Source of the DNA: CAYPZL01 sp964415045
GTDB lineage: Bacteria; Planctomycetota; Phycisphaerae; Sedimentisphaerales; Anaerobacaceae
Assembly: GCA_964415045.1 (NCBI GenBank)
Contig: CAYPZL010000117.1
Location: forward strand, 1 to 17,928
Length of the DNA: 17,928 nucleotides
Direction: 5' to 3'
The position numbers and the translations under genes are program-made. The notes under the pieces were generated by a model. That model did no database searches and was not told the DNA's origin. It saw nothing but the letters and a program-made list of their open reading frames with translations. This document shows, piece by piece, positions 1 to 6,268 of this stretch; positions within the stretch are counted from its first letter, which is position 1, and every line of letters starts with the position of its first letter.

Positions 1-45
1 GCCCCTTTTAGGGGCCTTCCTCATACCACCGGCTATGCCGGTGGT
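1..45. repeat. Two adjacent perfect hairpins at window edge
   Basis: Positions 1-15 form GCCCC-TTTTA-GGGGC. Positions 25-45 form ACCACCGGC-TAT-GCCGGTGGT, a 9-bp perfect stem with a 3-nt loop. Neither has a following T-run on the + strand, so a simple intrinsic terminator is not clear. They may be REP-like palindromes or the end of an upstream transcription unit that lies outside the window. Only the base pairing is seen; the role is open. Confidence 0.5.
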
Positions 46-140
46 CTTGATTATCACAGGTGCCGGATGGGATCGTCTTGACGCCTCCGGCGATACCGGC
101 AACGAAAACGTTTGATTGTCTCATGTTGGATGGCAGGGCT

Positions 141-911
141 ATGAAGACAAGAGCATTCACACTCATCGAGCTCCTGGTGGTGATCGCGGTTATTGCCGTC
201 CTGATGGCCGTTTTGATGCCGGCGCTGCAGCGGGCCCGGGAGCAGGGCAAACGGGCCGTGTGCCTGAGCAACGTCAAGCAGTTCGGCCTCTCCTGGGTCA
301 TGTACGCCGACGACAACGAACAGAAGATTGTCAACTCCTGCACGGTCGAGAACAGCGAGGGCCACGTCGACAGGGAGGAGCCCTGCTGGCTCTATTTTCA
401 CAACGGCTGGGACACGGATCGCTGCATCCAGGGTATCCAGGACGGAGCGATGTGGCCTTACATCGAGCAGCTCAAAATCTACAAGTGTCCGACGGGCATC
501 CGGGGCGAAGTCAATACGTACATGATCGTCGACGCCATGAACGGAGCGATGTCGCCTCTGGGAATGCCTGTGGACCAGGCGCCACCCGGCGTCTTCGTCA
601 GAAGACGCACGGAGATCAAGCGCCCGGGCGACCGCATGGTCTTTGTCGATGAGGGCAAGACCAGCGTGCAAAGCTGGACGATCCATTACGGCCGCGCTTC
701 CTGGTGGGATATGCCGCCGGTGCGCCACGGGGACGGCACCAACTTCAGCTTTGCCGACGGACACGCCGAGTACTGGAAGTGGCAGGACGTACGCACGGTC
801 AAATTGGGCAAAGATCCGGCCAACAACGGAGATCTCGTCGCCCTGTCCGACAATCCGGACATCCAGCGGGTGCAACGCGCCTTCTGGGGCCGGCTCGGGT
901 ACACCCCATAG
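141..911 (+). CDS. Type II secretion-like pseudopilin (prepilin N-terminus, H-X9-DG protein)
   Basis: A 256-residue protein that starts MKTRAFTLIELLVV. The A-F junction at residues 5/6 followed by TLIE is the prepilin peptidase site, and residues 6-27 are the hydrophobic helix that anchors the mature protein in the inner membrane. Near the C-terminus His196 is followed nine residues later by Asp206-Gly207 (RHGDGTNFSFADGHAEYW), the H-X9-DG signature of the large planctomycete/Verrucomicrobia pseudopilin family, whose exact role is unknown. The reading frame is open upstream to 60. An ATG at 123 is possible, but 141 gives the short basic leader expected of prepilins. The sulfatase gene follows 71 bp downstream on the same strand, so the two may be cotranscribed; this pairing of a pseudopilin with a sulfatase is recurrent in the phylum. 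Confidence 0.88.
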   Translation: MKTRAFTLIELLVVIAVIAVLMAVLMPALQRAREQGKRAVCLSNVKQFGLSWVMYADDNEQKIVNSCTVENSEGHVDREEPCWLYFHNGWDTDRCIQGIQDGAMWPYIEQLKIYKCPTGIRGEVNTYMIVDAMNGAMSPLGMPVDQAPPGVFVRRRTEIKRPGDRMVFVDEGKTSVQSWTIHYGRASWWDMPPVRHGDGTNFSFADGHAEYWKWQDVRTVKLGKDPANNGDLVALSDNPDIQRVQRAFWGRLGYTP

Positions 912-982
912 CCGGTTGGACGGGTGGCGAAACGCTCTGCGACTCCATCACAACGATCAAACAGGTGAAGTGGAGGGCACGA

Positions 983-2593
983 ATGAGACCGTTGTCGAGA
1001 CGCGATTTTCTCGGTCTGGCAATCGGGGCCGGAGCAACGTGGGCGCTGCCGGGAATATCGGCCAGGGGCAGTGCCGCTCGCGGAGGCAAACCCAACGTCG
1101 TGATGATCGTGATCGACGATCTCAACGACTACGTCACCGGCATGGGGGGACATCCGCAGGCCAAGACGCCTCACTTAGCCAAACTGGCGGCCGAGGGGGT
1201 GTCCTTTCGCCGGGCTTACAGCAACAACCCCGTCTGCGCGCCGTCGCGCGGCAGTTTCTTCACCGGCATCTACCCTCACACCTCCAAGCTCATCCACTTC
1301 GGCAAATGGTTTGAGAACGAGGTGCTCATCAACTCCAAGACGATCCCGGAGTACTTCCGGGAGAACGGCTATCGCACGATGGGCACGGGCAAGCTCCTGC
1401 ACAACTACCGCCCGCACGTCTGGGAGGAGTTCGGACACCGCGCCAATTACGGCCCGTTCGCCTACGACGGCAAGCAGTTCGTCGGTCATCCGTCGGTGCC
1501 GGAGCCGTTCCGCTCGATTGGGCACGTGGACGGCTCGTTCGCCCCGCTGTCGGATGTCCCGCGCGTGCCCAAGACGGCCACAGGACCGGGGGCGGTCGGC
1601 TGGTACGAGAATCCAGGCTGGAAGGGGATCAAGCCGCTGCGCTACGTGAGCGAGGACGACCGCGATCTGCTGCCGGACGAGCGCTGCGCCAAGTGGGCGG
1701 TTGACAAGATCACGGCGATCTCGCAGCAAGAGCAGGACCGCCCGTTCTTCTTAGGCGTCGGTTTCATCCGCCCCCACACGCCCCTATACGCGCCGAAGCG
1801 GTTCTTCGACATGTTCCCGCCCGAGAGCATCGAACTGCCGGTCATCCGCGAGGGCGATGCGGCCGACACCCACTACAAGGATGTCTTCAGTCCGGACATG
1901 AAGGGGCCCCGCCACTTCCGCCTGCTGAAGGAATCGTATCCCACGCTGGCAGAGGGGCTGAGAGTCTACATCCAGGCCTATCTTGCCTGCGCCGCCTTCG
2001 TGGACGAGCAGGTCGGCAAGGTCGTGGACGCCGTCAATCGTAGCGGCCTGCGGGACAATACGATCGTCCTGGTCACCAGCGATCACGGCTACAACATGGG
2101 CGAGAAAGACTACCTGTTCAAGAACTCGCTGTGGGAAGAAAGCGGACGGGTCCCGCTGATCGTTCGCGCGCCGGGCGTGGCGAAGGCCGGCGCGGTCGTC
2201 GAACGCCCCGTGTCCCTGATCGACATCTACCCCACGCTGGTCGATCTCTGCGGCTTGAAGGGCGACACACGCAAGAACAGCAAAGGCGCACCGCTGGACG
2301 GCTTCAGCCTCAAACCCCTGCTCGTCGATCCGGAAGCGGACCAATGGGAAGGACCCGACGCGGCGCTAACCGTCATCAAGGCCGACCGCAAGCCCAGCGA
2401 GCAGACGGACCAGCACCATTACTCCGTGCGAACCCGGCGCTGGCGCTACATCCTCTACAACGACGGCAGCGAAGAACTCTACGACCACGACAACGACCCC
2501 TACGAATGGACGAACCTGTCAAGCGACCCACGCTGGGCCGGGGTTAAAGCCGACCTCAAGACCCAGCTCCTGCGCATGACCGGCCGGAAATAG
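983..2593 (+). CDS. Tat-exported sulfatase (formylglycine type, iduronate-2-sulfatase-like)
   Basis: A 536-residue alkaline-phosphatase-fold sulfatase that hydrolyses sulfate esters, probably from sulfated polysaccharides. The start at 983 has a GGAGGG ribosome site five bases upstream and gives a twin-arginine signal (SRRDFL, residues 5-10, then a hydrophobic stretch to about residue 25), so export to the periplasm is likely. The active-site motif CAPSR begins at Cys85, the residue converted to formylglycine. Asp45-Asp46 and the SDHG at 366-369 are the expected calcium ligands, and GTGK (134-137), RPHTPL (263-268) and LFKNSLWEE (378-386) match the iduronate-2-sulfatase-like branch. The C-terminal part (ELYDHDNDPYEWTNL) is the usual substrate-side subdomain. 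The length is normal and the gene looks intact. The exact substrate cannot be read from sequence. The maturase that makes formylglycine is not in this window. Confidence 0.93.
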   Translation: MRPLSRRDFLGLAIGAGATWALPGISARGSAARGGKPNVVMIVIDDLNDYVTGMGGHPQAKTPHLAKLAAEGVSFRRAYSNNPVCAPSRGSFFTGIYPHTSKLIHFGKWFENEVLINSKTIPEYFRENGYRTMGTGKLLHNYRPHVWEEFGHRANYGPFAYDGKQFVGHPSVPEPFRSIGHVDGSFAPLSDVPRVPKTATGPGAVGWYENPGWKGIKPLRYVSEDDRDLLPDERCAKWAVDKITAISQQEQDRPFFLGVGFIRPHTPLYAPKRFFDMFPPESIELPVIREGDAADTHYKDVFSPDMKGPRHFRLLKESYPTLAEGLRVYIQAYLACAAFVDEQVGKVVDAVNRSGLRDNTIVLVTSDHGYNMGEKDYLFKNSLWEESGRVPLIVRAPGVAKAGAVVERPVSLIDIYPTLVDLCGLKGDTRKNSKGAPLDGFSLKPLLVDPEADQWEGPDAALTVIKADRKPSEQTDQHHYSVRTRRWRYILYNDGSEELYDHDNDPYEWTNLSSDPRWAGVKADLKTQLLRMTGRK

Positions 2594-2598
2594 AAGCA

Positions 2599-2667
2599 GC
2601 ATGGGCAACGAGTTGCCCATGCAGAGGCTGCAGCAAATGAGAGAACCAGGAAAGGCGACGAGTTGCC
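2599..2667. repeat. REP-like palindromes, two copies of GGC(A/G)ACGAGTTGCC
   Basis: Positions 2599-2622 form a perfect 10-bp stem GCATGGGCAA / TTGCCCATGC around a CGAG loop, directly after the sulfatase stop codon. A second copy of its core, differing by one base, lies at 2654-2667. The first copy could also act as a 3'-end hairpin for the sulfatase mRNA, although no T-run follows. The repeat of the same core within 50 bases suggests a dispersed palindromic repeat family. Confidence 0.55.
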
Positions 2668-2700
2668 GTTCCGACAATCACAAGCGGAGGTAGACGCATC

Positions 2701-2907
2701 ATGAAAGAGATTCCCTTGGACAATGGGCAGAACGCGCAGGTGGACGACGAGGATTATGAGTGGTTGTCGCGGTACACGTGGTATGCGTACTACGACCCGG
2801 CCAGCGGCAAAACGTACGCGGCCCACGACACGCCCGGCGGCCGGCGTGTGTTCATGCACGACGTCATCATGGGCCTCGACACGCTGGAAGACGGGCTTTT
2901 GAATTGA
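2701..2907 (+). CDS. Truncated HNH/AP2-type homing-endonuclease-like protein
   Basis: A 68-residue ORF with a good ribosome site (GGAGG at 2686-2690, ten bases before the ATG). The N-terminus MKEIPLDNGQ, followed by VDDEDYEWL, a WYAYY stretch, YAAHDTPGG and VFMHDVIMG, matches from memory the N-terminal module of phage and mobile HNH endonucleases that carry AP2-like DNA-binding parts. Those proteins normally continue with a VDHxNGDGLDN-like HNH core. Here the frame ends soon after MHDVIMG with LDTLEDGLLN, so the catalytic half is absent. It is either a decayed mobile gene or a small stand-alone relic that is still translated. The selC gene begins about 100 bp downstream. The family call is by pattern recognition only. 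Confidence 0.6.
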   Translation: MKEIPLDNGQNAQVDDEDYEWLSRYTWYAYYDPASGKTYAAHDTPGGRRVFMHDVIMGLDTLEDGLLN

Positions 2908-2944
2908 TTATCGATGATGGATGTTCGGACGGGATAGGTTCTTG

Positions 2945-2973
2945 TTGACCGGACGCAGCGGCTTTACTACGAT
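2945..2973 (+). promoter_or_regulatory. Predicted sigma70-type promoter of selC
   Basis: A -35 box TTGACC (2945-2950, 5 of 6 consensus bases) and a -10 box TACGAT (2968-2973, 4 of 6) are separated by exactly 17 bases. The predicted start, near 2980, lies about 25 bases before the mature 5' end of the tRNA, a normal leader length for a tRNA gene. It may also transcribe the downstream small membrane protein. Confidence 0.65.
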
Positions 2974-3005
2974 AGCAGGTGGCAGAATGACCGATCGTCG
3001 TTTGC

Positions 3006-3100
3006 GGAGGTGACTGGTGACTGGTGTTGCCCCTGGTCTTCAAAACCAGTGTTGGGCCGAGAAGGTCCTGGGTGGGTTCGATTCCCATTCGCCTCCGCCA
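3006..3100 (+). tRNA. selC: tRNA-Sec (selenocysteine, anticodon TCA)
   Basis: The 95-nt sequence folds as a bacterial selenocysteine tRNA. It has an 8-bp acceptor stem GGAGGTGA / TCGCCTCC with one T-G wobble, a 6-bp D stem GGTGAC / GTTGCC with a TGGT loop, and an anticodon arm CTGGT-CTTCAAA-ACCAG with TCA at 3040-3042. A long GC-rich variable arm (about 3050-3072), a T arm with loop TTCGATT, discriminator G and an encoded CCA complete it. The long acceptor, 6-bp D stem and long variable arm separate it from suppressor or serine tRNAs, and its length matches E. coli selC. The organism therefore very probably decodes UGA as selenocysteine with SelA, SelB and SelD encoded elsewhere. A short T5 run follows the CCA at 3102-3106. 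Confidence 0.96.
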
Positions 3101-3192
3101 TTTTTGTTCCGGTCGCCCGAGGCCGGGGTGAAAGGAAACGCCGTCTGAGAATGGTCATCGTCAATGTACTCGGGGATGAAGGATAGACAGGT

Positions 3193-3444
3193 ATGGAAAG
3201 GCGAAGAACGGCATTGTCACTGTTTTTGGTGGTGGTAGGGATCGCTCTGCTCGGCTACGGTGTTTTCCGGCAGTCCGCCACGGTGGCTTCCAGCGAAGAA
3301 GGCCAGGTGGAGGCGGCGCCGACGTCCGAGCTGGCGGTGACCAAGGAGGTGGCCCGCGGCGGCGTCAAACGCGACGAGTCCGGGCAGATCAAGAAGACCT
3401 ACGAGGGCAAGGCGCCCGAAGCCTGCTCGACGTGAGGCAAGTAA
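3193..3444 (+). CDS. Putative small membrane selenoprotein with C-terminal CxxU (UGA at 3433 read as Sec)
   Basis: With conventional decoding this is an 80-residue ORF ending at the TGA 3433-3435. If UGA encodes selenocysteine it extends by U-G-K to TAA at 3442-3444, giving 83 residues ending C78-S-T-U81-G-K. That is a CxxU redox motif beside the stop, reminiscent of the C-terminal Sec of the unrelated eukaryotic membrane proteins SelK and SelS. Residues 2-5 (ERRR) precede a transmembrane helix at about 7-25, followed by a hydrophilic, Glu/Lys-rich tail that positive-inside topology would place outside the cytoplasm. The ATG at 3193 has GAAGGA nine bases upstream. A SECIS-like hairpin starts at the UGA itself, selC lies 92 bp upstream, and a NapH-like Fe-S membrane protein follows. 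I do not recognise the family. The ORF is likely real; the Sec reading is a prediction. Confidence 0.62.
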
Positions 3445-3474
3445 GAAACCGGCCGTGGTGTCCACGGTCCCTCA
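3433..3474 (+). promoter_or_regulatory. Candidate bacterial SECIS hairpin at the UGA codon
   Basis: The UGA is part of the basal stem TGAG (3433-3436) / CTCA (3471-3474). The upper stem is GGCCGTGG (3451-3458) paired with CCACGG and CC (3462-3470), with T3468 bulged and a TGT apical loop at 3459-3461. The loop begins 23 bases after the UGA, and its second base is G. Bacterial SECIS elements sit in the coding or 3' sequence just after the UGA, with a short apical loop carrying a G near its 5' side, so spacing and shape fit. The hairpin spans the in-frame TAA, so part of it would be untranslated. It could instead be an ordinary mRNA hairpin. Confidence 0.5.
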
Positions 3475-3658
3475 GAGGTTTCGATTTCACACAATCCGGC
3501 AGGCCGGTGGAATAGCTGCGAGGTAATTTTTCATCGGAATCGCTACGAAGGAACCGCAAGTCCGAGCCTGTGCTCTCTCGGCGCAGTGACTCCTGGGCGT
3601 CGGGCTGCCTGGCGCTGGCTCGGCGTGTCCGATCTGACGAAGTTGAAAGGAGACCGTG

Positions 3659-4540
3659 GTGCCCATGGCCGACAAGAGCCGATTCGCCCGTTTCTTCGCC
3701 AAATTGCAGCCGCACCGCCTCTGGGTGCAAACCGCCTTCCTCTTCGTCTGGCTGGACCCGCTGGGCATACGCTATCACGCCATCTGCGCCCCGGTGTTCC
3801 ACTGCTACGCCTGCCCGCTGGCGACCTTCGGATGCCCGATCGGCGTCCTGGCCAACTTCAGCGCGTTGCACCTGTTTCCGTTTGTAACCGTCGGCCTGTT
3901 AATTCTGTTCGCCGCGCTGTTAGGCAGCCTGTTCTGCGGGTGGGCCTGCCCCTTCGGCCTGCTCCAGGACCTGGCGGCGAAGGTCCCCACGCGCAAATTC
4001 GAGCTGCCGAAATGGACGGGCCATTTTCGTTTCGTCATGCTGGGCGTGGCGGTGCTGGCGGTGCCCTACTTCTTCGGGGAGGAGCACCCCCTGTTCATCT
4101 GCCGCATCTGCCCCGCCGGCGGGGTCGAAGTGGCCCTGCCCGGCATCGTCCAGCAGGCCATTGCCGGCGGGCCCATCGAGTGGCCCAGCGCCTTGAAGAT
4201 CAGCGTGATCGTCGTCTTCCTGGTCGCGATTTTCCTGTTTCGCCGGCCGTGGTGCAGGGTCTTTTGTCCCCTGGGCCTGATCTTCTCGGCTTTCAACCGC
4301 GTCTCGGCCTTCTTCCTGCGCTTCACCGCCGACAAGTGCACCGACTGCAAGCTGTGCAGCAAGCAGTGCGAGTACAACATCGAGCCCGAAAAGAGCCCCA
4401 ACGACCTGCGCTGTATCCGCTGCCTGGAATGCACCCGCTGCAAGCTCGGCGCGCTGGTGCCGCACACGATCTTCCACGGCCGCTCGAAAGCGCCCGGCGA
4501 GGCGAAGGCCCCGGTCGCCAAGCCCATGCCCCCGGCCTGA
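3659..4540 (+). CDS. NapH/CcoG-like integral membrane polyferredoxin (4Fe-4S)
   Basis: A 293-residue membrane Fe-S protein of the NapH/NosR/CcoG-related type, which moves electrons between a quinone or cytosolic donor and a partner enzyme. Helices lie at about 20-34, 70-93, 124-140 and 180-196. Cysteine clusters sit at membrane edges: HCYACP (48-53) with CP (59-60), CGWACP (93-98), CRICP (148-152) and CRVFCP (199-204). A C-terminal two-cluster ferredoxin part has Cys227, 230, 233, 237 and Cys252, 255, 258, 261. GTG 3656, GTG 3659 and ATG 3665 are all in frame. AGGAG at 3648-3652 is six bases from GTG 3659, the best spacing, so that start is chosen. It lies about 215 bp after the putative selenoprotein on the same strand, so it may be its redox partner. 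The family is clear; substrate and partner are unknown. Confidence 0.85.
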   Translation: MPMADKSRFARFFAKLQPHRLWVQTAFLFVWLDPLGIRYHAICAPVFHCYACPLATFGCPIGVLANFSALHLFPFVTVGLLILFAALLGSLFCGWACPFGLLQDLAAKVPTRKFELPKWTGHFRFVMLGVAVLAVPYFFGEEHPLFICRICPAGGVEVALPGIVQQAIAGGPIEWPSALKISVIVVFLVAIFLFRRPWCRVFCPLGLIFSAFNRVSAFFLRFTADKCTDCKLCSKQCEYNIEPEKSPNDLRCIRCLECTRCKLGALVPHTIFHGRSKAPGEAKAPVAKPMPPA

Positions 4541-4649
4541 GAGAAGAAGCGAGAATTGGATTCACGACGTTAACAGCTTCTACGTCCGCATCGAGAGCAC
4601 CTGGACGAAGACACCGAAGGGCATCGCAGCGCGGCGGGCGATTCGCCGG

Positions 4650-4679
4650 TTGCGTCGGCGTCGCTTCGTGCGATATACT
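4650..4679 (+). promoter_or_regulatory. Predicted promoter of the winged-helix gene
   Basis: TATACT at 4674-4679 matches five of six -10 bases and is preceded by TTGCGT at 4650-4655 with an 18-base spacer. Transcription from about 4686 would leave a 67-base leader before the ATG at 4753. The rest of the 4541-4752 gap shows no gene. Confidence 0.45.
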
Positions 4680-4752
4680 GAGGGGCGTACCGACAGGGAT
4701 TGTTATTGGCTTCTGATCGAAGCCGTCAGCAAGGAGGCCGTAGAAACAAGCT

Positions 4753-5463
4753 ATGACCGGACCGACCCACGAGCGACTCGAGATCGCCTACGATGCGGCG
4801 ACGTGCAGTTTCCTCGTGCCGGAGGCGGCGATGTCACAATGGCGTCGCCGTTATCCGCACGACGACCTTGAGGCCGCCATTCGACAGGCGGGAGAACATA
4901 CGCGAACTTACGCGCAAGAAGTCCGCGAGCGCATCGAGGCCCGGCCGCAGACCTTTCTCGAATTGGATTTGCGCTGGCAGTTGTTTCGGCCCAAGCCCGA
5001 GCCCGAACCGACCACGCTGGCCCAGTTGGCCCAGCAAATACGCCTGTGTCCCACGCTGATCTACGAGGTCCTCACAGGCAAGAGCAACAAGGAGTTGGCT
5101 GCGGCGGACCTGCTGACTTTCTACCGCCCGTTCTTCGAGCTGGGCGGCACGGGCTTCGACCCCACCGGCGAGCCCGACGTCGATCTCAAACGCCTCCTGT
5201 CGGCCTGCGGCGCAGAGACCTCGCTGCCCACGATCCAGGAGATCGACGTGCGCATCCTCAAGCAGCTCTACGCGACCGAGACGCCGACGCTCTCGGCCGA
5301 TCTCGTGGAGAAACTGGGCAAGGACAGGCGGACCATCGGGGAACGGCTCACCTACCTGCGCCGGCTCGGACTGACGCACCGCGGCCCCGGTTCCGGACGA
5401 GGTGAGACACTCACCACCAAGGCCAGGCAATTGCTTAGCGTCCTCCACCAGACGGCGGAATAG
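4753..5463 (+). CDS. Hypothetical protein with C-terminal winged-helix domain
   Basis: A 236-residue soluble protein with no signal peptide or membrane segment. Residues about 161-232 (IQEIDVRILKQLY, then TLSADLVEKLGKDRRTIGERLTYLRRLGL, then a GxGRGETLTTKAR wing and helix) have the layout of a MarR/ArsR-like winged helix that binds DNA. The N-terminal 80 residues are charged and helical, and residues 85-150 contain LAQLAQQIRLCPTLIYEVLTG, which could be a second small helix-turn-helix. I do not recognise a named family, and a role as transcription regulator is inference. The start codon is unusual: the only strong ribosome site, AAGGAGG at 4731-4737, lies 15 bases upstream of the ATG, and a TAG at 4741 in the same frame rules out an earlier start. 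The gene is followed by a strong inverted repeat. Confidence 0.75.
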   Translation: MTGPTHERLEIAYDAATCSFLVPEAAMSQWRRRYPHDDLEAAIRQAGEHTRTYAQEVRERIEARPQTFLELDLRWQLFRPKPEPEPTTLAQLAQQIRLCPTLIYEVLTGKSNKELAAADLLTFYRPFFELGGTGFDPTGEPDVDLKRLLSACGAETSLPTIQEIDVRILKQLYATETPTLSADLVEKLGKDRRTIGERLTYLRRLGLTHRGPGSGRGETLTTKARQLLSVLHQTAE

Positions 5464-5497
5464 GCCTTTGGGTCCATTGTGGTAACCGGGTAGGGGT

Positions 5498-5556
5498 GGA
5501 CTTGCCGGTCCGGCCTTCCGTACCCGACCGGCAAGTCCGTCTTGGAGTCCTTTTTT
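5498..5556. terminator. Inverted repeat with T-run between convergent genes
   Basis: A perfect 13-bp stem, GGACTTGCCGGTC (5498-5510) with GACCGGCAAGTCC (5526-5538), encloses a 15-base loop and is followed on the + strand by TTTTTT at 5551-5556. The T-run is 12 bases past the stem, farther than in a textbook intrinsic terminator. It sits between the + gene ending at 5463 and the - gene ending at 5567, so termination for one or both directions is the likely role. Confidence 0.6.
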
Positions 5557-5566
5557 CGTCTTTGGT

Positions 5567-5962
5567 TTAGCTGAGCAACGCTACGGCTCTCTGGGGATCC
5601 ACGTGAGCCTGTGTATCGTCGGCGGCCTCGGGCCTGCCGGCGATCTGCTCGGCCGCCCAGGCAGCCAGTTCCACCGCCAGGCCGGGCTTGAGATCTTCCT
5701 GCAGATCCCTCGACTCGTCCGGACCTCTGCCGACGAGTCTGCCAAAATTCGTAAACTGGCCCGCGCCTACGTGTACGAAACCTGCGCCGGTCAGCGCCTG
5801 CGTGAGTCGTTCCCTCATGGAACTGACAAATCCCTTGGCGCAGACATTGTCACGTGCCAGGTCCGCTTCCTGCGGCACCTCGGCAGGCGGAGAGAGACGG
5901 CTGCCCGCGCCGATAGCGCGCACCATCCCCCCCGCGGTTGTGGAACTTTCGACCCCGTTCAT
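5567..5962 (-). CDS. Small hypothetical protein
   Basis: A 131-residue ORF whose start at 5962 is supported by GGAG eight bases upstream on the minus strand. The protein begins MNGVESSTTAGGMVRAIG and has a middle region with GFVSSMRERLTQALTGAGF and an acidic LQEDLKPGLAVELAAWAAEQIAG stretch likely to be helical. There is no signal peptide, membrane helix or recognisable motif. The frame is open further upstream to 6064, but that extension has no good ribosome site. It stands alone, convergent with the winged-helix gene. I cannot name a function. The overlapping + frames look like shadows, but short orphan calls in a high-GC region can be wrong. Confidence 0.45.
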   Translation of the reverse strand: MNGVESSTTAGGMVRAIGAGSRLSPPAEVPQEADLARDNVCAKGFVSSMRERLTQALTGAGFVHVGAGQFTNFGRLVGRGPDESRDLQEDLKPGLAVELAAWAAEQIAGRPEAADDTQAHVDPQRAVALLS

Positions 5963-6049
5963 GACACTCACTCCACAAATCGCGTCGTCTTCGTTCGAAG
6001 TGGCTACGTAAGGACCAGAACGCCCTGATGCCCAAAAAATAGCAAACGG

Positions 6050-6076
6050 CCTGTCCGTCTCCAAGCGACGGACAGG
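6050..6076. repeat. Perfect 10-bp hairpin upstream of the minus-strand orphan gene
   Basis: CCTGTCCGTC (6050-6059) pairs perfectly with GACGGACAGG (6067-6076) around a 7-base loop. Read on the minus strand it is followed, after about 10 bases, by TTTTTT (6034-6039), so it could terminate or attenuate transcription running leftwards into the gene at 5962. On the plus strand it would open the structured leader region. Confidence 0.5.
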
Positions 6077-6088
6077 AAAACCTGAAAA

Positions 6089-6106
6089 ATACGTAGTTTT
6101 GCGTAT
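6089..6106. promoter_or_regulatory. Small dyad ATACG-N8-CGTAT, possible operator
   Basis: ATACG (6089-6093) and CGTAT (6102-6106) form a symmetric site in an AT-rich pocket between the 10-bp hairpin and the structured RNA region. A TACGTA also occurs at 6005-6010. Such dyads are typical of dimeric regulators, but nothing here identifies one. Confidence 0.25.
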
Positions 6107-6119
6107 GGAGATTCCGGGG

Positions 6120-6268
6120 TATCGCCCGTAGAATGGACGCCCGGCAGGGGCGATAATGTCCAGAGCACCACCCAGGACGGGGCCGTAATCCCCCGGGGCC
6201 TCTTACGGGGTCGACGAAGAGGCGGGTGGTGCTCGGGAGGAAAAATCGACAAGAAGATTTTTCCTCCC
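6120..6268 (+). ncRNA. Candidate structured RNA element (three-way junction plus hairpin)
   Basis: Consecutive helices leave little unpaired sequence. P1 is GAGCACCACCC (6163-6173) with GGGTGGTGCTC (6224-6234), 11 bp perfect. Inside it P2 is CGGGG (6178-6182) with CCCCG (6191-6195), and P3 is GCCTCTT (6198-6204) with AAGAGGC (6217-6223), making a three-way junction. CCGT in the P2 loop (6183-6186) can kiss ACGG in the P3 loop (6205-6208). P4, GGGAGGAAAAATC (6235-6247) with GATTTTTCCTCCC (6256-6268), 13 bp perfect, abuts P1. Upstream, TATCGCCC (6120-6127) can pair with GGGCGATA (6148-6155), or TGGAC (6134-6138) with GTCCA (6158-6162); these cross, so they are alternatives or a pseudoknot. It resembles no riboswitch class I can recall. 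The strand is uncertain; + is chosen because the FG-GAP gene lies 230 bp downstream. Confidence 0.45.

Noticed and set aside
2905..2949. UGA at the end of the HNH-like ORF as another selenocysteine codon
   Set aside because: The readthrough sequence has no redox-type context and no hairpin at SECIS distance; truncation explains the ORF better.
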